From Labia minor (Eukaryota; Arthropoda; Insecta; Dermaptera; Spongiphoridae), in NCBI GenBank assembly GCA_963082975.1, contig OY720345.1:29892611-29956610 (forward strand): a DNA stretch of 64,000 bases, in the 5' to 3' direction. Positions 1 through 12,439 of the stretch are shown piece after piece (the first letter of the stretch is position 1; each line of letters begins with the position of its first letter). The notes beneath the pieces are model-generated. The model had not been told where the DNA came from and made no database searches. It worked only from the letters and a program-made list of their open reading frames with translations. A program made the translations under genes and the position numbers.

Positions 1-290
1 CGAAACAGCTAGAGATGTCTTTTTCTGAAATGGCTTTCAATACTTTCTTTGATTCGGGTTTTATCTTCTCTATCGAGTTGAAACGGTGTCCCAGGAGAGC
101 GGTCATTAGAGCTTGGCAACTAGTCAGTCGTCGCATTGTACTATTTCAGACAATTAAGGTGCTTGTAGAATGATATGGGTCAAATTTTCGAAGAACCAAT
201 AGAAAATAAAATGGTGCATTATCATCAATGTGTAAAAACCAAAAATTGATCTGCCCATAATTATGGCATCTTGAGACGAATAAAATCACA
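1..290 (-). pseudogene. mariner transposase remnant, cut by window edge
   Basis: Read on the minus strand from about 290 down to 1, this stretch resembles the C-terminal half of a mariner transposase. One frame gives WFLHIDDNAPFYF, matching the LHHDNAPAH block around the second catalytic aspartate. Further on, another frame gives GHRFNSIEKIK and KAISEKDISSCF, matching the GKRFNSIE...AIPE..F..CF segment near the C-terminus. The two blocks lie in different frames and the HPPYSPDL block between them is eroded, so the copy is dead. It continues beyond base 1. The match is from recognition of family motifs, not a search. Confidence 0.65.
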
Positions 291-1744
291 TAAATATTTA
301 ATAATATTTCTAGTTAACATATAAGTGTGGTAGAAAAAAAAACATATTATTTAATGTTGTCCAACTTTGTGATAATCGAATAAAATTCACTTGTAAAAAG
401 TTTTAAATTTTTATAAAAACACAATATACTGGTCTGTCATTTTAATTAAATTGAATATATTTGATATTATCAAAAAAAAAATGTTTAGTTTTATTTGATA
501 AATATACCAAGAGTATAGGTAAAAAATATTAGTTAGATAAATGAAAAAATTTTAGAGACTGAATTAAAAAAAAATAATCTTTTATTTATGAACATTACGC
601 TAAGGGATAAAACTAATTTCAATAAAGTTTCTTTTTAAGGTCTTTATCTTAAAAGACATTGATTGTCTCTTTTGCTTATTCCACAGTTCCCTAAGGTCTT
701 TACGGTTGCCTCCCTCTTCTTTATCCCCTTAATGGTTACCTAATAGAGTCGTTGTCACCTTGATTTGCATCCATTTAATACTGGAAACTTGGTTAGCCCT
801 TAGGCCCCTTCATCTAGGGGTAGAAGAAGGTTCTCCCCCTTCCCAACAACTCTCTCTCTCAATCTATTTCCAAATTCTCTGAACTTAACTCATTTACAAA
901 TTCTTCTTCTTTTCATTTGCATTGTGGTGGTCAACATTTGTGATTGAAATCTATTCAAATATTGATTTATTCTGCTTAACATTATAATTGTATAAATCAA
1001 CTAATAACTTTTGTTTGGCAACTTGTTAAAGCAATTATTTATATTAATAAACCTTCATCCAAAAGTAAATATAATTAATAATTTATAAATGGTTATACAT
1101 AAAAAAAATAATGAAATTATAATAAATTGATCTGAATTTTCTTTTTATATATAGATAAGGTAGTAAATTTATGTTAAAAACCGCGCTGAGAAAAAATCCC
1201 TAAACTATTCCCGTGATATAATTACTATAATTGGAAATAGTTATAATTTCCTTTATATTGAGTAAAGTTATTTATTATCGATTTAGTTCTAACATTTCCT
1301 TCCTATCACACTTTTTTTTCAAAGTCAATTTAAATTCTCCCATAAATTATTTCGTGCATTCAAACAGTTTTAACTCTTAGAAAATAAAATCCATATAAAA
1401 GCAAACGATAGAAAAACAAAAATAATAGGGGATGAAAAAAAACGTAAACCAATTTACAAGTAAAAACTTTTCTATTGGATTAATATAAAATGAAAATTAA
1501 TGAAACAACGGATTTTTGTTCAATTTTATTCATTTTGTTCACTTATCAAAAGTATTTTAGTGCCATATTTATCGATTTTTTTTTAAGATTTTAATTAATA
1601 AAAGAAAAAATTGAAATTGTATTCAATAATTTCCCTCATCTATCTTTATCTGTGCTGCTAATGAATTTGAAATAAAAATCGTGTTTTCATCGGTTTATAA
1701 ATTTTACAATGAATTTTATTTTCAAATATTCTTTATATAACCAA
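290..1744. other. AT-rich spacer
   Basis: Mostly A/T runs with no open frame or repeat that I recognise. The part from about 655 to 860 is richer in C and G (pyrimidine-rich blocks and TAGGCCCC-type runs). It faintly resembles, on the opposite strand, parts of 26640-26990, so it may be an old repeat fragment. Confidence 0.5.
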
Positions 1745-1870
1745 GGTCTCTAAAGTTATGGACCACGCCTCCTCATACACACACAATACAAGTAACAAAA
1801 TAATAGTTTTACAGATTTTAATACCCAATTTTTCGTTAATAATTTTGATGAATTTCCCTTATAGAAATAT
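1745..1870 (-). mobile_element. LINE reverse-transcriptase remnant
   Basis: The segment starting GGTCTCTAAAGTTATGGACC aligns by eye with 28590-28640 and 49270-49310, which encode the YGCEAWSMTLG block of a LINE on the minus strand. Indels have destroyed the frame. Only this short block is left; its ends are approximate. Confidence 0.5.
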
Positions 1871-2379
1871 TTACATTTCATTCAAACTTCACGATAGTTG
1901 ATTAACATAACATTTCTAAATGGTTGGTTATTTGTTTATAAAATAATCCATTAAGAATAAGGTGGGGTATATAAATTGTCTGAATCATTTCGATGACTAA
2001 CCGACAGGCGCATGATTTCTAACATCACTGCTCCTATTAATAATAATAATACGACCCAACGTCCGTTTCAAGTCTGATTAAGTGTCTGTTTGTCACGCAA
2101 TCAAAAATCATCTAAATCTTTCAAAAAAAAAAAATGATCTTAAAGGAAAATATAATCTAAAGATTAGATGAGAAATGGAAAGAAACTAAAGGAAAAACCA
2201 CACCCCTTGATATCCACTCAAAGATCTTAGATAACTTATCTAAATATATATATATATATATATATATATGAAACGGAATCCCTATAAATTATCATTTATG
2301 AAAATTATCGGCTTCTAAAGTCATTTCAGTCATGCTGAACATTTTTATTTTATTATATAATTTTATTATGGGATTATTT
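1871..2379. other. AT-rich spacer with AT microsatellite
   Basis: Low-complexity sequence with an (AT)n tract at about 2245-2270. I see no gene or element boundary. Confidence 0.5.
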
Positions 2380-3090
2380 CGGTAAGGGGTTGGTTACTAG
2401 TCCATAATCGGGCGTCTTACAGGGTGGCGGATAGGGGAATGCCTCCTACATTTTTATGTAGGTGGTACCGGGGAATTCATAGACTCCACGTGAACGAAAT
2501 CTATATAACATAAGGGAGCAGTCATGCCATTATTGAATTAAGTCTATTGAAGATTGAGTTCCCTAAAGGTGTGGTTTCAAAGATTCACATGCGACATTCA
2601 CATGGATTAATATGGTCAACAGAAAGATGAAAAGAAGAGAAATAAAGTCATGGTTCCTAGTTCGTGGCAGACCTATATATATAAATTCATAGTGCGTGCT
2701 AAAAAGTGCCCAGCTAGAGGCAAGCCTAAAAGGAATCTACCTAAAGAATGAAGATGTAAATAGCCCTAATATGGTAGGGAAAATTCATAACATCATACGA
2801 GAAAAGAAATACTTGGAGATGAAGATATTGGAAGTGAGTAAGATGAGATGGTCCAAATGAATACCAAAGAATATTCACATCATCTATGGCTGCCCTCAGA
2901 AATGAAAAAAGTTGAACTTGGAACTAGATTGCTTTTTGGAAGACCTAAAGAATCTTAATACATCAAAGTGTATAAGATTATTCCTATTCAGACAGATATA
3001 AGCTAAGACCATAATCTATTGATAGCAAGTTTGAGATTTAGGCTCAAAAGAAAAGCAAACAAGTGCAGTCCAAATAGACGTATTTTAAAC
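2380..3090 (+). pseudogene. LINE endonuclease-domain remnant
   Basis: Short in-frame pieces resemble the apurinic-type endonuclease of RTE/CR1-like LINEs. GKIHNIIREKKYLEMKILEV continues into SKMRWSK at about 2780-2850, matching the 'L..LGVSE.RW.G' strand around a catalytic Glu. At about 3010-3060, DHNLLIASLRFRLKRK matches the terminal SDH block and the run that follows it. Stops and frameshifts separate the pieces. The moderately GC-rich stretch 2380-2540 immediately upstream may be the element's 5' region, but I cannot show that. No reverse transcriptase follows, so this is a truncated copy. Confidence 0.5.
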
Positions 3091-4640
3091 ACGCATCTCT
3101 CAAAAAATCAATGAATTAGATCATATCCGGAATTACATTACTCAAAATGACTATGTAGAATTATTGTGATCAAAATTAAAAAAACTTTTAAACATCCAAA
3201 ATCAATATTTGATTGTGTTATTTTGAAAAAAAAAGTTTTTCATCTATAAAGTAATTTTAATGTTAGAGAAAAATTGTCATCAATTATAAATTTCAACAAT
3301 AAAAATATATATTAAAAGTAAAAATAAAGCTAAGTAACATTAAGACCAAAGAATACTAAAGCACATTTTATATGTGAAAAATAAATAAAAAATTATCATT
3401 ATTATAGTGGTTGTATTCCATACAGCGGTCATCTACCATATTCCAAACGCCATTTTTTCTTGTCCAATTTTTTCAGCGTTGGCCTCTCTTTTCCTTCTTC
3501 TTTTCAGTATCCATCCCCATCTTTGTTGTGGGATTTTATCAAGAGACATCTAATAAATAAATATTCTTAATATACAATTACCTAAATAAATATAAAATAA
3601 AAAAAAAATAACTGAATTTAGTTAAATAGGTTGAAATATCAGCATCTTTTTGGAAAGTATTTGGACTCAATATATTTATTTATTTATTATTTACCAATTA
3701 AAAATATATCACAATATTCGATTTTAAATTTTAATTTATCTCGGTCAAATTTTAACCTAGTTAAGGATTAATTAAAAATTGTATATACTACCATACAATG
3801 TAATGTAGGTTAGTATATATGTAATATATTGATATGTAAATTGTTAGACAGAATATCTAAGATGATTAATGAGTGATGGATTGAAAATGGAAAGTTGTTG
3901 TCGTTGGAGAAAATAATTACTATCTAACTTAATGATTGATCAATTTTGAAATTTATCATGATTTGTCTTTCATTAAGAGGACAACTTCCTGAGATTAAAT
4001 ATAAATAGAAATTTTCTTCAGAGAAAAATCATTATTATTATTATTATTATTTTGTTATTGTTTATGTTTTTTTAAAAACAATAAACTCTTAAGTAATTTA
4101 AATATTATTATAAATATTCTTTAAAATAATAAAATTCATAAAAATATTTTTTTTATATCGTATAAAAATCGTAAATATGTATATTTTAAAACTTTTATTA
4201 TTAAAATTACTATTGAATCTTTTTTCTAGAAGGTGGAAAGGAGATTAAACTTCTTGTGTCCCCCTAAATCAAATTAAACTTAAATTTTAAAATTATAATA
4301 CTATAGTAGACCGATTCAATCCTTTACGTTACGAGCTCCATCCCTGCAAAATTATTTGAATAAAGTGGTTTAATCTTTTCATTAAAGACAAGGATCATGA
4401 AACAGCAACGGCTATGATCTGCTATAAAATTTCAAATAATCATCAATTCTGGCATTATTTTGTGTTGGGAAGCTACTTAGTTTGTTAGTCAATTTTGTTG
4501 TATGTTGTCAATAGTAGACCTAATCGAGTCCTGTTACAGACATTCTAGATTGGGTATTTATTTTTATTTATTAATTCATTAAAATTTCTACTAGTTTTAT
4601 ATATTCATAGAATGAAAGAATTACCCCAAGTATCTAAACG
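3091..4640. other. AT-rich spacer
   Basis: Contains a (TTA)n run at about 4030-4052 and a pyrimidine-rich unique patch at about 3430-3540. Nothing recognisable as coding. Confidence 0.5.
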
Positions 4641-4648
4641 ATCTAGAA

Positions 4649-4811
4649 CAGAGGTTCTAAAACTTTTTGAAGTTGGTAACACAGAAACATTCATCAAAAA
4701 TGGAGGTATGAGTAAAATGTTTTCGTTACTAAAAATAATTGTACTGTAAGTACCTCCGTCAGGTTATTAGGTACCACCAGTGGAACATGTATGACAGTTT
4801 GAGCACTTCTG
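4649..4811. mobile_element. old hAT-type MITE
   Basis: The ends CAGAGGTTCTAAAACT and (reverse complement of the right end) CAGAAGTGCTCAAACT form degenerate terminal inverted repeats beginning CAG, as in hAT elements. The flanking octamers ATCTAGAA and ATCCAACA match at five of eight positions, consistent with a decayed 8-bp duplication. The 163-bp size leaves no room for a gene. The TIR resembles that of the intact hAT copies elsewhere in the window, so it may be a distant relative. Confidence 0.45.
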
Positions 4812-4838
4812 ATCCAACATACGAATAATCTTATAAAT

Positions 4839-5763
4839 AATAAGTTGACCTGTGGCCAGGTCCGAACCGACCGACGGTTTGAAATAAATTAATTTCCAGC
4901 TACAGAAACAATTTCAAATAATTTTAATATATCTATTAATGTAATAAAAAACAGATATAAATATAACATAAATATTTTTAATTTTATTTTATTTATAATA
5001 TATAGCTGAAATAGCCGGCGTTGCCCGGCGTTACCCGAGGCTGTGACGTCATGAAGGACTGGGTGACGTCATATAATTTTAAATTAAGAAAAACATAATG
5101 AAGATGATTTTTCCCGAGGATAAAACCAATACATTCGTGGTGATATGTAAAAAAATCTCCTCATGTGAAATTTGTTGTGAAAATAACCCTTCCCTTCCTA
5201 TCATCGATCGCTAATACTACCACTTCCGGTTTCCGGATTTGCACCAAAAGTTGATCAATTCATCCCACTGATGCATTAAGTAAATATACTAAATTTCATC
5301 AAAATCCGTTGAGCCGTTCAGGCTGTACACATCTATATGGACGGACAGACGGACGGACGGACGGACGGTCAGACATCATGCTAAAAATACTTTTTTCTGT
5401 TAAGAAAATGCATGATTCGTGGTGATATATAAAAAAATCTCCTCATGCGAAATTTGGTGTGAAAATAACCCTTCCCTTCCTATCGTCGATCGCTAATACT
5501 ACCACTTCCGGTTTCCGGATTTGCTCCAAAAGTTGATCAATTCATCCCACTGATGCCTTAAGTAAATATACCAAATTTCATCAAAATCGGTTGAGCCGTT
5601 CAGGCTGTACACATCTATACGGACGGACGGACGGACAGACATCATGCTAAAAATACTTTTTTCTGTTAAGAAAATGCATGATTCGTGGAGATATGTAAAA
5701 ATCACCAAATGTGAAATTTGGTGTGAAAACAATACCTCCCTTACTATCGTCGGTCGGTAAAAA
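4839..5763 (-). mobile_element. HINE1 copy 1 (Helentron-type, internally duplicated)
   Basis: Reverse-orientation member of the main non-autonomous family. The 3' end (left here) carries a hairpin ACCTG-TGGC-CAGGT at 4848-4861 and the subterminal repeat ACCGACCGACG at 4866-4876; the 5' end carries its exact inverse CGTCGGTCGGT at 5748-5758. This copy is longer than the others because the core (about 5100-5410) is repeated at about 5411-5760, with two separate GGAC tracts (about 5339-5370 and 5619-5640). There is no coding capacity; the open frame across the core is a by-product of its composition. Confidence 0.75.
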
Positions 5764-5929
5764 TGAATTGCAAAATGTGTTGGTAACCGCATCACTCAAT
5801 AACGCCTGGACCAATTTTGACAATTCTTTTTTTAAAATGTTCGATGAAGCCCAAGGGTGGTTTTTAAGGCGAGAAAAAATCGAATAATTGCCGGGAAAAC
5901 CCTAAAAACAGTCCTTTTTTCCCCATACA

Positions 5930-6310
5930 TATTTTTCAATATTATGCAACATGTACATAATTACTATTTTTCAATATTATGTAATATGTAATTACTAATT
6001 AATAAAAATAATACCTGATAATACCTGGGATGAATCAGAATATTACATTGTCATCAGAGTTACATATGTATGCGAAATTTCAGCTCATTCAAACATTGGG
6101 ATGTTCACGTTCAAATTCACGTTGGAAGATTCGACGACAGGACACGGGTTAAAACTAAATAAAAGCGTATAAAAAAGGTTTTTGTCTGCACATTCCTCAA
6201 AATTTAAAATTTTTTGCATATCTTCGCGTTTCATGACCTTTAGAATCCAAAAGTGATTTTATAATTGTTCATGTCTGTCTGTCGGTTAGGAAAATAAGGA
6301 TGTTATAGAC
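5930..6310. repeat. dispersed repeat, copy of 21490-21730
   Basis: Shares long stretches with 21490-21730, including AAATTTCAGCTCATTC, ACATTGGGA and GACGACAGGACA. It ends near a short GTCTGTCTGTC tract, which recalls HINE-type repeats, but I could not find paired subterminal repeats or a hairpin. Confidence 0.55.
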
Positions 6311-6574
6311 TCTATTTGAACATAGGGTATATATTTTATTAATATATAATGAATAACCGCAGAAATTATTTTTTTAATATTTATATAATGCTCCATGTTG
6401 TTCATTCAAGAGCCTCGGGTCGCTTACTGACCAATCGGATTCATTTTACACAATGAATTATAAATTAATAATTCTAGTAATTCCCAAACAAATAATTAAT
6501 ATAATATCTATTTTGTTATTTTAAATTCTAATATTTAAATATCATTTCAATTAAATAATTTATTCTAAAGAATT

Positions 6575-6770
6575 CTAGAAAGATCGGCGGAAAAATATAT
6601 TTGGGAGAAACCGATTGGGAAACATCCCCTGGAAGACCAAGGACGCGGTGGTTGGACAATGAAGGATGGGACAGGGTAGGATTTGGTTGTAGCTCAGGAT
6701 AGGGACGCTTAGAGAAATGTGGATGCTGCGGCTAAGAACTTTCGAAAACTGTAGAGACACAGTATACAAC
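6575..6770 (+). mobile_element. LINE 3' tail fragment
   Basis: Plus-strand copy of the recurring LINE 3' region: sense frames give pieces such as LGETDWETSPGRPRTRWLDN, the usual C-terminal 'GRPRTRW.D' segment after the reverse transcriptase. The copy is 5'-truncated, as LINEs often are, and frame-broken. The same segment occurs at 8385-8560 and 13362-13530 on the other strand. Confidence 0.6.
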
Positions 6771-6859
6771 TATCACTTATTAGTATTTAGTATTGTATAG
6801 AATTTATTAGATTGTGAATTTAAAATAAAAATAATTATTATATTACTAGCTGCTAGCTT

Positions 6860-7089
6860 ATTATACGATATTACTAGATGATAGTATACAATAATAATAT
6901 ATAATTAATTTACTGATTAAATTAAAATATATTTTACAAGAAAACAAATAAATGTCTTATCTACTTATACTGATTGATACAAAATGGATGAAAACCTTTT
7001 ACATACACACTTTCAACCAAATACTATGTATCACTCGCGGAGCCCCCCGTCTAGGTGTGAAGAGCCTCGAAGGCGCTCGGAGCAGCTAG
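6860..7089 (+). mobile_element. Helitron 3' terminal region
   Basis: Ends in a GC-rich hairpin (GAGCCTCGAAGGCGCTC, degenerate left arm) followed after a few bases by CAGCTAG and then T at 7090. A hairpin followed by CTAG is the classical Helitron 3' end. Relatives are the minus-strand copies ending at about 39812 and 48867, where the hairpin is perfect (GAGCGCC/GGCGCTC), and 3'-less copies at 41590-41760 and 42060-42235. The 5' start is not identified. Confidence 0.6.
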
Positions 7090-7349
7090 TATCTTAATAA
7101 AATTAAGTGACTAAATATCGCTTAGGCAATCAACCTGCAAGTTGTGTTAAGTCTACATTTTTAATCTTTTTTTTATTTTATTTATTTATTTACTTTTTGT
7201 AATATTATTTCGTTTTTTTTTTTGATGAAGTCTTTTGAGCTCTCATTTTGATTGAAAGGGAATTCTCATTATTCCCTCCGGTCTTTTTTTTGCTTTCTTA
7301 TTCATTTTTTTCATTTTACCCATACATTGTATATACATACTTCATCTTT

Positions 7350-7384
7350 TGGATTATTATTATTATTATTATTATTATTATTGA
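7350..7384. repeat. (ATT)n microsatellite
   Basis: About ten ATT units. Open frames across it are low-complexity artefacts. Confidence 0.9.
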
Positions 7385-7529
7385 AAATTCGATTTCTCTC
7401 CTTCAACCTTTTTTTTATTTTATTTTTAAGAGAGAAAATAAAAATGCCATCTAGAGGAGGGTAAAGGTGGTAGAATGTAAAATGTTTTCTTAAAAATATC
7501 TCTCTTCTTGCGTGAAATTTGAATAAGAA

Positions 7530-7760
7530 CAAATGGTTGGTTTTGGGCCAAACGAGAGGAGGGGGAGAAAAAGGAGTTGTAGTAATAGTACTAGGGTTGG
7601 ATGGGTAAGGTGGGAAGGGAGGGTGTTTTTTTTTTTACAGCCTATCTCGCTCGGCATCGACTTGACGCCACCCAGACACATTGTGGCCATTAATCATGTC
7701 CTAGCACTAGGGCCATGTCAACTCGGGGTCCCTACCATTTCTTTTTTCTTTAGTTTTTTT
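7530..7760. other. GC-elevated non-repeated island
   Basis: Clearly less AT-rich than its surroundings and not repeated in the window. A T-run ending TTTTACAG at about 7628-7640, followed by CCTATCTCGCTCGG, would make a good splice acceptor on the plus strand. A small inverted repeat CCTAG-CA-CTAGG lies at about 7699-7711. Frames on both strands are open for 60-90 codons but I recognise no family. It could be a non-coding exon, regulatory DNA or chance. Confidence 0.3.
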
Positions 7761-8384
7761 CACCTCTCTTTATTCAATAGATTTTCTCTAATCTTGATTT
7801 TTCTAATCAAATAAACTTGCAGAGAATTTCACACATGTCAGCCACATGTACAAAATAATTTAAGCGAATTCTATTTTATTCATGTCTGGAAACAAAATCT
7901 ACCCTTTCATTCGATATAAAATGGTTAAGCACACGAATAAAGGAATATTAAAAACTTTAAATTGATTATTCCTCATCATTTAAACATATCAACTAAATAT
8001 AATGAAATTTAACAGTTTTAAATAAACAAAAATATAAAGTATGTTTATTTATTTAATTATTTATTATAGTTATTTATTTGAGAGATTGGAGTTTTATAAG
8101 AATTTATTTTGATTTATTATCTATCTATCTATCTCTGTGGTGTATTGGGAGGGGAACGTGGGAAACGACGTTCCCTTACCTTTTTTCAGAACCGGAACGC
8201 GTTCCAGTACTTTTTCATGACACAACAACCCCCACTTAAATCTACTGTTAGAATTTATATAAATATTTTGTATAGTAAGAATAAGAAAAAATATAAAAAC
8301 TTATATGAAAAAAAATAGTTTGCTCAAAATAGCACTTTTTTTGCTCCCACTATGCGTTCTCTTACTTCTTATTTTACCAATACA

Positions 8385-8560
8385 TCACTGGTGGGTCTAC
8401 AAAACTCGAAAGTTCTTGGCCGCAGCAACCACATTTCTCCAAGTGTCCCTATCCTGAACCACAACCATCCAACCCCTACCCTCTCCTATCACTCTCACGT
8501 GCTTCCCTACGTTGTCCACCCACTGAGTCTTCCAAACGGACGATTCCCAATCGGTCTTTG
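8385..8560 (-). mobile_element. LINE 3' tail fragment
   Basis: Minus-strand copy of the LINE 3' segment. Plus-strand signatures CGAAAGTTCTTGGCCGCAGC and ACCACATTTCTCCAAGTG recur at 28255-28290 and 40693-40740. An (AT)n tract follows at about 8570-8597. Confidence 0.6.
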
Positions 8561-8564
8561 ATTT

Positions 8565-8597
<33 letters not shown>

Positions 8598-8599
8598 GA

Positions 8600-9540
8600 A
8601 GGCCCTCCATTTTTTACATCATACATTCAAGCTCTCTTATATTATCTTTTGCTGTCTATTTTATTCATTTTTGAGTTTATCCAAACCTACGTTGTTTGAT
8701 TTTGTCACCTTTATATATATATAATATGTTTTTAGTAAAATTATTAATATCAGAGAAATTTCATATTAATTTCCATTTTGGATGTTAACTCTTCATTAAT
8801 AGATAATTTTACATTTTGTTAAAAAAAAGAGAATGAAATATATTATAATAAATAAAAATATAATTTAATTTAACTAATAATTTTAGATGAAAAGAAAATA
8901 AAATTAAAATCATCAAAAAACAGAGGATATATAAAATGTAATTAGTATAGTAATAGGATATGTGACGCATTCATAATTACTGGTCATGTGTGATAAAACG
9001 ATGAATATGTGAAAAAAAAGTCATATAGATATGTGATCCAGATTTATTACATTTCGCCATTTGATGGTAATTAAGCATAATATCCATTTAATTAGGAATT
9101 ATTTACTGTGAAATATGACAAGAATAAAATGCAAACGTTATAGATTTTAATTGTGGATTTTTATTTTTAAGATTCAAATTATTTTCTAAATCAAATTATT
9201 AATTAATTAATTTATATATAATAGAGAAGTGAATATATAGTATTTTGATTTGATTTATTCATTTTTTTTCTTTTTAAAAAAAAAAAGATAAAAACGGTCT
9301 TTCATACAGATTGAAAATATATTAAAAATAAAAACATGGCTTAATTTCAAAATATTTTTAGGTTTAAAAACAAAAAAAAAATAAATAAATAAATAAATAA
9401 ATATAAAAATAATAGCTAAATATGACGAATAAAATTAAAAAATTAATAAAATTTTGGGACATTATAAAAAAAAAAATTAGGTTCGAAAAATAAATTTTAA
9501 AAATGTTTAGAAGCTCATCTTGTTCTAAATCAATAACACA
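8600..9540. other. AT-rich spacer
   Basis: A/T runs and a short (AAAT)n tract near 9380-9402. No supported feature. Confidence 0.5.
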
Positions 9541-9544
9541 CACA

Positions 9545-10152
9545 ATAAGTTGACCAGTGGCCAGGACGGTTTGAAGTAAATTAATTTCCAGCTAAAGAAA
9601 CAATTTCAAATAATTTCTATTAATGTAATAAAAAACAGATATGGATATAACATAAATATTTTTAATTTTATTTTATTTATAATATTTATGTAAGACCAGG
9701 CTGTGACGTCATGAAGTGCTGGGTGACGTCATATAATTTTAAATTAAGAAAAAACTAATGAAGATGATTTTTCTCGAGGATAAAACTAAAACAAAGTGCA
9801 TGATTCGTGGAGATATGTAAAAAATCTCCTCATGTGAAATTTGGTGTCAAAATATCCCTTCCCTTCCTGTCGTCGATCGCTAATACTACCACTTCCGGTT
9901 TCCGGATTTGCACCAAAAGTTGATCAATTCATCATACTGATTAAGTAAATGTACCAAATTTCATCAAAATCCGTTGAGCCGTTCAAGCTGTACACATCTA
10001 TATGGACGGACGGACGAACGGACAGATCTCATGCTAAAAATACTTTTTTCGGTTAAGAAAATGCATGATTCGTGGATATATGTAAAAATGTCCACATGTG
10101 AAATTTGGTGTGAAAACAATACCTCCCTTACTATCGTCGGTCGGTAAAAATA
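9545..10152 (-). mobile_element. HINE1 copy 2
   Basis: Reverse-orientation HINE1. The 5' subterminal repeat CGTCGGTCGGT is intact at 10135-10145. The 3' end has lost most of the matching ACCGACCGACG (GGCCAGGACGGTTTG remains), a small deletion specific to this copy. The GGAC tract is short (about 10013-10024). No coding capacity. Confidence 0.75.
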
Positions 10153-10154
10153 GA

Positions 10155-11375
10155 AGAATTAAATAACTTAATTAAATTGATATGAAACGCCCCTTAAATA
10201 AATAATTCACATAAATGAATATATAATGTAAATACAAAATGGTTTTGTTTGAATAAAATTTAGAAATTATAAATAAATAGAAATAAATTTAGTATAAATT
10301 ATATAATTAAAGAAAGGAACGATTACTTTAATTAAATACCTACAGTGTATTTATTAATTTTTATCCAGTATTATTATTATTACCATTTATCAAGCTACAA
10401 TGAAAACACTTATACATAAGATTGAATAATAATAATATATCATTTAATTTTTAAATAACTCTAACACTATACTTCAATTAAAACAATCATTTAAATTGAT
10501 TAAACAGAAAGGATTGAATCTGCCTTTAAATGAAATGTATTTTTTTTCTTCTAATTTTAAGTAAATTAAATTCTCAAAGAACGACATCATCATCCACATC
10601 AACATCAACAACAACATGTTGATAATAAGTTTTTTTCTCTGGATGATACATATATTCACCTTCTTTCCCTTTTACTCATTTTACTAATTTAGTTGAAAGC
10701 TTGTATTATTAAAGTGGATATTTTTAGTAACAGTATCCATCCATCTATCTATTTTCACCTCCTTCCCTTTTCCCCTCTGCTTCCAGTAGAATTTCATTCA
10801 GATCTTAACAATATTCTTTCATCTAATATAAAAATGAATATATATATATATATATATGTGTGTATTCATATATATACTTGTATAATAGAGGAAGAGAACT
10901 TTTTATTTTCAAAAAAGAAAAAGAAGATCCTTTAAATTTCAACTTTAAATTACATTTTCTATCTTAAATAAGAATCATACTAATACACGTTGGAAAGGTA
11001 ACAAGAAAATATTAGTACAGTAAGATGATTATTTTCATAAGAGAGTAAGAGAGAGGAAAGTTTACTTAAGTTACTTCTCAGGTATTTTCATCATTTTTCA
11101 ATTTCTTTTTATTGTACTTAAACGAATATATCATAATTATATTGAATAGGTAAAATAAATAGAGTATATATATAAAATATAGTATGAAATAAAATAAATA
11201 GAGTATATATATATAAAATATAGTATGAAATAAAATAAATGTTCACTATTTTATTAAAATTTCCTATGTGCCGGGTAAAACACGGCTTCCATATCTTAGA
11301 TGGTCAAAGTTTATTCTCATCTCAGGTATTTTTTTAAAAAATATTTTTTAAACGATTCTGTTCAGTAGATCTATT
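10155..11375. other. AT-rich spacer
   Basis: Contains (AT)n near 10840-10857, and a 46-bp sequence around GAGTATATATATA that is present twice in tandem at about 11158-11240. No gene recognised. Confidence 0.5.
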
Positions 11376-11380
11376 TAATA

Positions 11381-11757
11381 CGAGGGTAGGTCAATAAATC
11401 CGTGACTTTTTGGAATTTACCTTATCTTAAATGAAATGGCAACACTACTCCTGTCAGCAGTTAACTATCAGCTGTTAAAATTTGAACCAGCTCGGTCTTT
11501 TAGTTTTTGTTTGACATCCAATAATAGCGGACTACCTCGTGATTTAAGAAGAGAATGAAAAAAAGAGAATTTCCATGAATATCTATGAATTGAGATACAA
11601 ATTGCTTCCTCATCCGCCCTATTCTTTGGATTTAGCCCCGAGTGACTATTTCTTGTTTCCAAACCTGGAAAAATGGCTTGGGAGAGAAAAAAATAATTTA
11701 TTATCGAAAAACCGGTTTCATTCAAAAAGTCACGGACTTATTGACCTGCCCTCAAAT
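11381..11757 (+). mobile_element. deleted mariner-like element
   Basis: The left end CGAGGGTAGGTCAATAAATC follows a TA at 11379-11380; the right end inverts to GAGGGCAGGTCAATAAGTCC, giving TIRs of about 30 bp that both run on to GTGACTTTTTG. Between them, at about 11600-11690, the plus strand reads HPPYSLDLAPSDYFLFPNLE, the block around the last catalytic aspartate of mariner transposases, then KWLG. Everything upstream of that block has been deleted, so the element is a non-autonomous derivative of about 375 bp. Confidence 0.75.
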
Positions 11758-11759
11758 TG

Positions 11760-12400
11760 TAGAGGTGAAATAAATTTCTCTATAATTATATGACAACTAG
11801 TTCAAAAATTCATAATATCCTTTTAATAATTTTTTTATATAGTTTTATGATACATGCATGCAGTCATAATTTAACTATTCTTTACAAATTAACTATTAGG
11901 AGTGCCTCAATTGAAAATGGATGAAAGAAAAGGAAATGAAGAAATATAATCAGACGACATGAAAATGATTAAACTGGGATCCTTTCTTTCAGTAATCATC
12001 TTCGCGTTCTAAGAAGGTTTTAATTCATTTCATAAGTTTCTTGATTCTCCCTCATAGAACTTTTACGCCAATTTTTCCAGTAATTTGAGTCGATTTTAAC
12101 CGGAGCGAAGTGTATTTCAAAACTTAGGAACGAGAAGTCTACGTGGTAGAATAACAGAATATATAGTGCCTTCAAATGCATGTATTTTTTCTAAATTATT
12201 TATTTTATTTTTTTAAATAAAAATATCGAAAAATAGAATACTATTTCTTTCTGGATGTGTCTTGTAATATAGAAATTCTTATAATAATATCTTTCAATTC
12301 TATTGATAGCTCCTAACAATTTACCAATTAAAAATTTCTCTCTACAATATGTTGATTGGCCAATAATTGTGTTACATGTAATTGGTTTATTAACAGATGA
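11760..12400. other. AT-rich spacer
   Basis: No element ends, repeats or coding signals found. Confidence 0.5.
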
Positions 12401-12439
12401 TTAACTAATTCGGAGCTTCGTTAACTATTCGTGACGCGC

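Noticed and set aside
5499-5795. A recurring open frame with HQISH...TYLHESCIFLTEKSIF in several places
   Set aside because: It lies in the HINE1 core at 5499, 22810, 30411 and 52211; the sequence is kept because the repeat is, and the frame breaks differently in each copy and runs into the GTCY tract.
7248-7532. Overlapping frames around 7250-7530
   Set aside because: They cross the (ATT)n tract and give poly-I, poly-L or poly-N; low-complexity artefacts.
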